A stretch of 64,000 nt of DNA from Anthoceros angustus (lineage: Eukaryota > Streptophyta > Anthocerotopsida > Anthocerotales > Anthocerotaceae). The notes below the pieces were generated by a model. It had not been told where the DNA came from, ran no database searches, and saw nothing but the letters and a program-made list of their open reading frames with translations. Every line of letters starts with the position of its first letter. Position 1 is the stretch's first letter. The stretch is from the NCBI GenBank assembly GCA_010909165.1, contig VJWM01000003.1, positions 411,949-475,948 on the forward strand, written 5' to 3'. Of the stretch, positions 55,930-64,000 are shown one piece after another. Both the position numbers and the translations under genes were made by a program.

Positions 55930-56500
55930 AGACTCATGCTCGACTCAATTGAAAGAGTACGAGTCCATCAAAGAAGGATAAGAGGTTAGACTCATGCTCG
56001 ACTCTATTGAAAGAGTACGAGTCCATCAAAGAAGGATAAGAGGTTAGACTCATGCTCAACTCTATTGAAAGAGTACGAGTCCATCAAAGAAGGATAAGAG
56101 TTTGAAGAGTTTGTATCTCAATTGAAAGAGTACGAGTCCATCAAAGAAAGATAAGAGTTTGAAGAGTTTGTACCTCGACTTTATTGAAAGGCTCTACTCA
56201 ATGGAAAGAATACGAATTCATCAAAAAGGGATGAGAGTTTGTACCTTGACTCTAGAACATCTCAACAAGTCGTCAATTTCAAGACGGCTAAGGGCGACCC
56301 ATTCAACAACACGTCAACAAGTTGAAGAACTTCGTGGATCACATAAAGGACAAGTAAAGGGCAAGGCTAAAGGCTATTTAAGGCCTAGCCTACTTATGTA
56401 TCGTGCGTGGTATGCTAGAGTACTAGTTTGCTTTGTGTGTATGTATGGGAGTTTTGTGTTCCTCTTAATAAAAGTTGTTTTTCAATTTTGTTGACGTGCT
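55930..56500 (+). mobile_element. Ty1/copia gag + LTR-like fragment (plus orientation)
   Basis: Four tandem ~59-bp units (GTTAGACTCATGCTCGACTC, GAAAGAGTACGAGTCCATCAA; about 55930-56190) lead into a decayed gag-like stretch that reads PIQQHVNKL with an upstream stop. PIQQHVNK-type sequence is a recognisable copia gag motif. AAGGCTATTTAAGGCCTAGCC and TGTGTTCCTCTTAATAAAAG follow. The ~59-bp array appears to be an expansion inside the gag region. Confidence 0.6.
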
Positions 56501-57250
56501 GTTGAATGGTGTCGCCCTCGGCCATCTTGAAGTTGGTGAATTGTTGAGACGCTCCAAAGTCAAAGTACAAACTCTCATCCTTCTTTGATGGATTCTCTTG
56601 TTAATTCTTTGAATTGAGTCGAGTGGCTTTTCCACACCTCCTTTTTTTATGCACCCTCTTTCTTTGAATTGAGTCAAATGGTTCTCCCACTCCAACTCCA
56701 GCTCTGCTTTCATATTTTTTGAATTGAATCAAGTGGTTTTCCCACTTGAGCTCTGCTTTCGTATTCTTTGAATTGAGTTAAGTGGAAAAAGGCTTTTCCA
56801 CTCTAGCCCTAGATCTAACATCATGTTAGAAAAAGAGTTTTACCTTTATTGAGAAAATACAAAACTTCCACTTCAGCCCTTGCTCCAATACGATACCATG
56901 TTAGAAAACACAAAATTATATTGAAAAAATACAAAACTTCTATACAATATGGGTCACATGCACACAAGCACACTTATATTCTAGTAGACCACAAGCAACG
57001 CTCCAACACTAGTACTCTAGTACGCCACACAAAACACTCTAGCACACCACATGCAACACACGAGCACACTGGTACTCTAGCACACCACATGTAACACATA
57101 GGTAGGGTAGGCCTTAAATAGCCCTCATAGTTAGGGTGGGCCTTAAATAGCCCTCATAATTAGGGTAGGCTTTAAACAGCCCTTAACTTTGCCCTTGACT
57201 TTCGTCTTTGTACTTTCTAGAAGATTCTTTCGGAGATTCTCTCTAGAAGG
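56480..57250 (-). mobile_element. Ty1/copia gag + LTR-like fragment, inverted copy
   Basis: Reverse complement of the preceding fragment. On the minus strand it reads KMAEGDTIQQHVNK (copia gag). Its outer part has GTAGGGTAGGCCTTAAATAGCC repeated about three times (57100-57180), matching GGCTATTTAAGGCCTAGCC of the plus copy in reverse. The pair forms an inverted repeat with arms of at least 120 bp around about 56350-56480. Confidence 0.6.
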
Positions 57251-57332
57251 GTATACACTCTAGGGATAGACGAGTCCCGAAGAAGGTGGCCCTTCTTCAG
57301 GGCTCGGCTCGTGCCCGTCTCCTCTCTTGCAT

Positions 57333-57659
57333 AGTTAAGGGAGCTTCTTTCTTTACAGGGAGCGCCCTTATACTCTGCCGAACGAGGTTTTCCTCCGAGC
57401 TGACCTTTCTTTGGCCCAGGGGCACCAGGTTTTGGTTGCAGATGTGGTTGTCACTGACCCTACTCGAGATTTCGTCAGTGAGCATGTGATCGATCCTCAA
57501 CCCTCCGGGATGGGCGGCGGAGGGATAGCCATCGAGATTCATAGGGCCATGGGCAAGGCCTTTTCTAGGTTTCTTAAGACTTGTGCCGGCATGGAGTACC
57601 ACAGTCGCACGAATGGGGTTGGCCTCCCTCTTTCATGTATTATGGCTTTTCCTCAGTAA
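57333..57659 (+). mobile_element. Retroelement RLE-like domain fragment, copy F
   Basis: An open frame between a TAA (about 57332) and the TAA at 57657 reads YRERPYTLPNEVFLRADL, QVLVADVVVTDPTRDFVSEH, then GKAFSRFLKTCAGMEYHSRT and LSCIMAFPQ. This aligns with relics B and C at the RADL, VADVxVTD and F-x-x-FL...YHxR positions, but it is on the other strand, has no stop within 108 codons and is diverged at nucleotide level. The zinc knuckle is missing. It may be a different subfamily of the same element. Confidence 0.55.
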
Positions 57660-58699
57660 CGGTGTCCATACAGCGGGCTTTAATATGCGGTGTATAGGAC
57701 TGACCGACAGCGATGGCGGTGCTTCCGGCACCGATGGTGGGTAGGTCTTTTCGTATCCCCGATTTTGATATCCTTGGCATTGTAGGCAGTTACAAGATTG
57801 GCGACAATGGGGGTTAGTCCCCCATGGTCCGGTGCCCTCCTAAGGGTTGTTCCCCCTTCTCTTGGGATAGATGCCACATGGTAATCCTGTAAGGAGGTTA
57901 ATATGCACCATGGGGGTTTTCTACCAATTAATCGGCAATGAGGGTTTCCAATGGGTCTGCATTTAGGGTTTTCATTCTCGTGGTCGAAAAAAGCCTTAAA
58001 AAATAGGGTGTCCATCTGCCATAGACATGGAATCAAGGAGGCAAAGGGTATTGATGACCCCTCATACATCCATATAAATCCATTTCGGGCCCGTGTGGGA
58101 CATCCTTTGTGCCGGTGATGATGAAGACCGATCAGCAGACCCCGGCAACACAACGCGAAAAACATGGTGCGCGGGGCTTTTTACGTCAAGTAAACGGCTC
58201 GTCTGCCATAAGTATAATGGTCCATGGTTAACGTGTGCCCCTTGTATTCTGGATAACACAATGCTCATGCTGGTTTTTAAAGCAGGCGCCGGCCGACCGG
58301 CGCTCTCTTCACTCCTCGTCCATGGACACCCATTGCCGCTGGTGATTTGTCGCCCTCATTGTACATGTGTGAGAGAAATAGTGTTCCCCACGTGTTGGGG
58401 TGAACCATAACAATCAGAGAAGTCATGCTCTGAGACAGGTCACTTTGGACTGGCCCTTAGAAACTCAAACAATATTGGGGTTAACGCTCGCAATGCGTAT
58501 TACTAACACCATCTTCGCGTCGATATCTCCCAAGATGGAATCTGGTCTGTCAAGGCAGTAGGCCGCTTTTGTAAGAATAATAATGGCTAAACTTGGTGGA
58601 GTATACAGGTTTTCTGGCTAAGTCCGGGCTGGACTAAATAGCCATGCACAAACAATGACTGTATTTGCAGAATCTACTGAAACTTATGGAGATGAAGAG
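57660..58699. other. Unassigned, between element fragments
   Basis: No gene recognised. Moderately GC-rich; probably part of the flanking mobile-element debris. Sits between the RLE-like fragment and the DUF7869-like transposon gene. Confidence 0.35.
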
Positions 58700-61620
58700 A
58701 AGAAAACTAGGTCTAAATCGGACAAAAGACCTTGCACACACGTTCATGTACTCCACTCGTCATCTGAATTCGCGCCATCATCGTCGAAGGGTTCGGCATC
58801 ATCACCGCTATCTTCACTATCTTCCACCTTATTAGCCGGGTCAGCATAAATTCATTTAATTTTTGTTTTATCACCTTCTTGTCCATAGCATATAAATGTT
58901 TGCGAGCATTCAAGTTGAAACCATAATATAAGATCACCGTTTTGTTCAAAAACCTTCAGACGCTTTTTGGGCAAATTTTTTCCCTTGGTCCCATCGTTCC
59001 TTCTATGTAATTATAAATTCTTCAACATATCTTCCTTCATACGCATTTGTGTGCTCAGTCATGTACCAATGAACGACAAAGTGAGGATCTGGTGCATCTA
59101 AATTAACATCAATGACCCTGCAAATCCAAAACGGCATGTTCTGTCTGTCAGTGGGCATGGGACTGCAATAAATATCTCTTTCCTTATTTCCGCAATGTCA
59201 CCATTCAATCGAGCAGTTTCTTGTTCTTGTCTAACAATGGTTTGATATGCACCTAGGTACATATCGCATTTAGGAAGGCCCCTGAGTAAAGCCTCCTTTA
59301 GCAACGCCTCATCGTGCATGGAGATGCTCTCAAGCTTTCTTCACTTCCGCGAAACCACTTCCATGCGCCCCGGAGTGCGAGCCCTATATTGTTCTCCATA
59401 ACGCGATCTTCTCTTGGTCCACCCAAAATTCTTCCCACCATTTATATTCCTTTGATGACATATGGTCTAAGCCAAAGGCCCTCCTTCAAGTGAGCCACAC
59501 CTTGGGGATAACCTGACGACGTGCCTCTTATCACGGCACGGATGTCACCGCACAATGTCATGGATGGGACGAACTTCGAAAACTCCAAACCGGATTCCGT
59601 TTCCCATTGTGGCGATGTCGAATATTGTTTGCTTCTAATGACTGTCACAAGCCCATGGTCAGCTTTCTCTTCTCTTGTAATTTTGAACTGGTGCTGGAAC
59701 GATAGGTTGTTCAATTTCTGCACTGTAGCACCATATGCTTGGCGTCCATCCCCTTGTCGTATCGGCCAAACATAGGACCCGGAAGTCTGGAACCTCCGTT
59801 AATACCTTCACATCTGGTGTAAGAGTGTACGCCTCTTTTAGAATTATTGCCAATGCGGGGAGAGTATGAGCTTCCCTGTGTTTCAAGCTCTTTGAAAAAC
59901 ATGAAAACATTTGGTCAATTTGATCATGAGTATGTCCAACGAGCAGGAACCCCACCTTCACTTTCTCAAATGTCTCCATATCCATCAACATGTTCAGATA
60001 TGCAAAAAGAAGTTGATTCTTGTTCTCCCGACAAGTGTTGTCCAATTGCAAATATAAAACCTTCGGTAGTACTCCTTCATAGTTGTGTATCACATCTTGT
60101 ATAACAGTGATAGTCAAATTGGCGTCCTTCCTCAAATTTGCGTAATGCAAGAAGGCCCTCGCTTTATAGGTGTAGTTGTGAATCATACACCCAACTACGT
60201 GGACAGAGATACGGGACTCCTCATCCAGGTTCTTCGGCCACCTCAAAAAGTGTGGTACCTCTGTTTTCTTCTGGTCCATTCCATCTATAGGCGATGTAAT
60301 ATGTATGAGGATCCTAAACTTTTGCTCTGTGTTTGGCCATCTTCGTCAGTTCCTGTGCGGCGCTTTGCGGTGTCGTCAACGTGGCACGATATTTCAACTA
60401 CAAAACAACAACTTCATGGAGTAAGTTTTCAAATTACTTTGCATGGAAGCACTCTAGTCATGTCACTATCATTTACTATTACAGATATCCTTCACATGAG
60501 GTCTGTCTGCCAAAAAACATTGAATCCATTGATAGACTCCCATCGGGTGTCACGGTGGAGGGAGGACGGGGGGTGAGTACTTGTGGGGTTCCTCCTCCGG
60601 GTTTCTCTGGCCAGGAGGGATGGAGGGGCGCCGGCCGGCCGGTACCTGGGTTTAGGGTTTAGGTGAACCCTAAACCCTTCAAGCAAACAGTCACAAAGGA
60701 TGGCATGTAGTGGACAAAGGGTGCCCATTACCTTGGTCGACCTTCTGTGTTGAGTTCCGAATAGTTGTCTTCAATCCTGAGCAGAGTGAGCATGTCGAGA
60801 ATCGGTTTGACTTTGGGATCTTCACTCTGCTGTAGTTGCATTTCCATAGCTTTAAGAACCAAGCGTCTGTGACATATTTGAGTCCTGACCTTTCGCACTC
60901 TCATTTGTACAGTGACCATATTTCTGATTTTGTGTACGTGTTGGGAAGATTGAACACCTCCACATTTGGGAGCCTCTCAGCTATGAACATAAATGTATTG
61001 TCCATCAAGCTTTAACAGCTATGGCGCATAGGCTGGGGTTTGTCCTGTCCTAAAACCATCCCACGGTGAGTTATGAAGGACCCTAGCCTTCAACTCCTCA
61101 TACCTGTTGTGTACCACACAACATACTCTTCTGAACGCCTTCAGACAATATCGTATCGGAAGACTCCCCATAACATGAGTGACAACTTTTCCTTTGTCAT
61201 TGGCCCCTCGGTCGCGATGGACTAGAGATTGAAGGAATGTCTCCTGCTCTTTTCTGCACATTCTGATAAATCTATACCACTGCTTTTGAAATCTTTCTTT
61301 CGTCAATTTCTACAAGCACATCTGATTGCAACAAGGTTTCTAGTAGTCAACTGTTACAATGTCCACTTCACTCTTCCTTAACGACACTCCGGCTGCCCGC
61401 CTTCGCTGACATAATGCAGACGAGTCCTTCAACATCTGCAATGTCTCGCTCAAAGGCTTCAAATGAAATGATCGTGGCACATCATCATCTGGAGGCGTCT
61501 GGAAGTCGTCTGCTTTTGGTTCGACCTCTATCGGACGACCATCTGGCACCTCGGGACCAGGTATGTTCTGCCTTCGCATACCCATCGCCATGAACAAGTG
61601 TGGAAGACCACATGTGCACT
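58700..61620 (-). mobile_element. DUF7869-like transposon protein gene, fragmented
   Basis: Minus-strand pieces in order: 61597-61340 (charged, unknown); 61306-61019 with SLPIRYCLKAFRRVCCVVHN (N-terminal conserved helix of the family); 60919-60728; 60279-59659 with the core ISVHVVGCMIHNYTYKA, LYLQLDNTCRENKNQLLFAY and VGFLLVGHTHDQIDQMFSCF; then 59723-59442 and 59319-59098. The D-N...ENKN...GHTHxxIDxxF signature is the hallmark of a large transposon-associated family (DUF7869) in plants, algae and animals, probably a DDE-type nuclease core. Some gaps could be introns, but the stretch 60280-60727 and stops between pieces suggest decay. The core itself is an unbroken frame of about 200 residues. 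Confidence 0.65.
60648..60677. repeat. Short foldback with telomere-like sequence
   Basis: GGGTTTAGGG and CCCTAAACCC form a perfect 10-bp inverted repeat around a 10-nt loop (TTTAGGTGAA). Contains only about two TTTAGGG-type units on the left arm, too few to call an interstitial telomere. Confidence 0.7.
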
Positions 61621-63320
61621 AACCCCGCTCTCAAGTGTCAGGGTGAACGATTTTTTTTGTTTTGGATGTGTTAGAATAGCAGAGTGCTTTGAGAATCGTG
61701 CGAGTCGGGTCTTTTATACAGGGAATGGTCCTTGGCCCTTGGAGATAATAATAATTTTTTGACCCTTAGGTTTGACCCGGAGGTGGGGTAGAAATAAGTC
61801 CTTGGGTATTGGGAATTTTAGAATAAAAGGTGTCTATATATACTAGGATGCTCACAATATGCTACGATTGTGTAGTCAAGTGGGGTGGTAGCTAGTTCCA
61901 CCACGGTGGCAGCAGGGCGTCTGAGACCGGAGAATTTACAACCCTAGTGGCGGGCGGGACTACGGTCGGTCGGGCGCAAGGAGAAGGGCACACCCAGCCT
62001 GGTCGCGACTTTCGGGAGGCGGTCGGAGGCGGGCTGCGGCAAGAAGGCCTTGGCGTACCACGGCCTTGAGCCAAATCCATCTCATTGTCGGGGAGGAAGA
62101 GCGGCAGCATCCGAGACGGCAGCGGCGGAAGAAATCGGGCCAGCAGCAGGATTCGCGGGCGTGGAAGGAGGCTTGAGGCGGCTTTCGATTTTCTCTTGAC
62201 GAGTCTGCGGGGTAGTCGGTCTTGTTTTGGGAAACAACAGAGAAGGAGATGGCGCCCCATTGTGGAAATCCCACGCGGTGGACCAACATGGACCAGTGAG
62301 GTGGCGGCACAGTGCTGGGCTGAAGTTCATGGGAGAAATGGTGCTACAGGCTGCATTGGTGCAAGAGTCGCCCGGCAATTAAGGACCAAGTCGCAAGAGG
62401 GTGGCCAGCAGGCGGGATTTGGCCCTCTTTCGAGCGTGTATGGGAGAAGCATCGGAGGATGGGAGCTTGGTGATTGTTGGTGAAGAAGACCTTGAAAGTG
62501 CAGTGACGCTCATGAAACTGGGAAGTGAGGTGAACAATGGGCTGGGTGACTCGCCAACTCGTGTCTGGCATGGTGGGATTGGCCAAATGGATTTTGTGCT
62601 TCCTCTGAGCCGGAAGGCTGGATCATATGGCGGATCACTTCTTGGTTTTCTTCACGAGGTGGTCAAGGTACACAAATTGATTGGGGAGGATGATTTTCGA
62701 AAGAGCATGTGAGGCGGTCTTTCTCTTTCCTCGGCCCTCGATTTCGCCTTTTATTCATTATATTAAGTGATTGTTTAGCAGGGTTGGGCGTGTCCATAGC
62801 ATGGTTGGGCCGGTCGAGAGAACTCAAGGTGAAGAGGAGGGAATTTAGGAGGAGTTTTAAGGAGATTCCGGCCAGTTAGATGTCACGCTACCCGGAAGGT
62901 TGGAAGAGGGTGGGGAAGTTTCCAAGGTAAGCGAAGCGAAGAGCGGTCAGTGGTGTGGGGACTTTTTCTTTGATGGCCGGTGGCGCCTAATCCATGTCGT
63001 TGTAGGAAGAAGTCCGTTCCCAAAGGGAATTAGCGGGAGTTCTGGCCGTGTGAACCACGCATGTGTATTAACCTAGTAGGTGCTTTAGAGGTGTTGAGAT
63101 AAAAGCCGACCTGTTAAGTAGTTTAACTAGGTTAGGAGAAACGTGGTTAGTTGGTCAAGTATAAAGGCACATACACTATGTTAATTTCGCTTTTCTATTA
63201 TGCAAAGTCTGCTTTTGTTTTTACATCTCGATTAGAAAACCAACAAACCTTGGCGAAGATGATCCTTCCCGATGCCCTCTTTCCCTCTGCGAGCATGCGG
63301 GAACTGCGAGATTGTCCTGG
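61621..63320. other. No gene recognised
   Basis: Frames across 61892-62378 (-) and 62085-62712 (+) overlap on both strands and show no similarity that I can name; the plus frame at 62401-62712 is open for 103 codons. Given its surroundings this is probably element-derived. Confidence 0.35.
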
Positions 63321-63329
63321 TGATCTACC

Positions 63330-63770
63330 TTGGTGAGCATGTTCCGATGGACAATGATCACATCGCCTGCTTTCACCCTCATCCCGGCCGTCCAAAGAAC
63401 TGCATCACCGTTGGTTGTTCGTTGCGTCCACAGCTTCGGCATTGCCGCCTTTGCCGCCTCTATCTTTCCTCTTGCCTTGAGGGGCTCGGAACTCGCCCCA
63501 TCTCTTACTTTGGCGGTTGTAAACCGCCTCGGACCTCCACGGCCCACCTCCTAGGGTCCTCCCAGTTCTTGGACGGACCTCCTTATTGGCACGCCACATT
63601 TTCGGGCGTGCTCCCGGACTAAAGGCTTGTCAGGTCCAGAGAGCCTGAAAATGTCCAGTGCCATTCACCAGCTCCCCGCCTCCTCCATGGACCAAGTCCG
63701 GGTAGCGTTTGGTGGCGATGTTGCGCTCCACCAAGCGCCATGGCTCCCCACGCCTCACGCCCGCTTTCTT
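63330..63770 (+). repeat. Dispersed repeat P, copy 2
   Basis: 63605-63760 matches 7595-7945 in order and orientation (GCTCCCGGACTA, GTGCCATTC, CCCGCCTCCTCC, GATGTTGCGCTCCACCAAGC, GCCATGGCTCCC) but contains a single copy of the 68-bp segment that is expanded at 7.6 kb. The extent to the left of 63600 is uncertain. Confidence 0.7.
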
Positions 63771-64000
63771 GGGTCCCATCTTCGCCTCCTTACATCATGA
63801 GGCATGGCTCCACAATCTTTTCACTCGATCGCGGTGTCGATTGCTTCACGCCAAGCCAAATCAAGCGCCTAAGGATGCGGAGGCGATAAAAAGACCAGCG
63901 AGCGGTGTATACGGCGAGAATGCGGCTTCGCCATGAAGTTGTTTTGGAAGAATGACCTCGCCTCGCTTCTCGAAGTAATGCCGCGGAGGCGGCTCTTGAC

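Noticed and set aside
60648-60677. Interstitial telomere
   Set aside because: Only two TTTAGGG-like units per arm; better described as a short foldback.

Overview
This is a nuclear window from a non-seed streptophyte, most likely a bryophyte or lycophyte. The genes are intron-rich, with mostly 70-170 bp GT-AG introns, and their products are plant-type: a Golgi UDP-arabinose 4-epimerase, an AHK5-type hybrid histidine kinase, a SYP7 syntaxin, a fused plant-type methionine-salvage enzyme and a PPR relic. An intact DRC1 gene, a ciliary dynein regulator, implies motile flagellated sperm, which argues against flowering plants and most other seed plants. I cannot name the species.

Layout. About 0.9-2.1 kb: acireductone dioxygenase (-). 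About 2.2-12.9 kb: repeat-rich, with low-complexity tracts, several minisatellites, and debris of a non-LTR-like retroelement. 13.0-15.9 kb: Kir-like channel (-) with an unusual pore. 16-22 kb: AT-rich, with a 1.4-kb minisatellite and another retroelement relic. 23.4-52.7 kb is the gene core: UXE/MUR4-like epimerase (+), AHK5-type kinase (-), PEX6 (-), intronless DRC1 (-), intronless SYP71-like syntaxin (-), a PH-domain protein (+), DEP1-like methionine-salvage enzyme (-), a DUF2062 membrane protein (-), and a two-RRM protein (-). 52.9-64 kb: a PPR pseudogene followed by mobile-element debris (Ty1/copia gag pieces in inverted orientation, an endonuclease-domain relic, a DUF7869-like transposon gene, and a second copy of the 7.6-kb repeat).

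Exon models for the main genes were built by hand from splice signals and reading phase. Those for the epimerase, kinase, Kir-like, DUF2062 and RRM genes close in frame from start to stop. PEX6 needs one frameshift. The DEP1-like gene reads intact only as a mosaic of the two halves of a 1.6-kb tandem duplication at 43.6-46.9 kb, whose copies differ by short indels that break reading frames. This points to an assembly artefact.

Main points of interest: the Kir-like channel without a GYG filter; a dispersed element family with a shared 3' hairpin module and a degenerate zinc-knuckle plus PD-(D/E)XK-like domain; the mosaic duplication; and two consecutive methionine-salvage enzymes (DEP1 makes the substrate of ARD) within one 48-kb interval.
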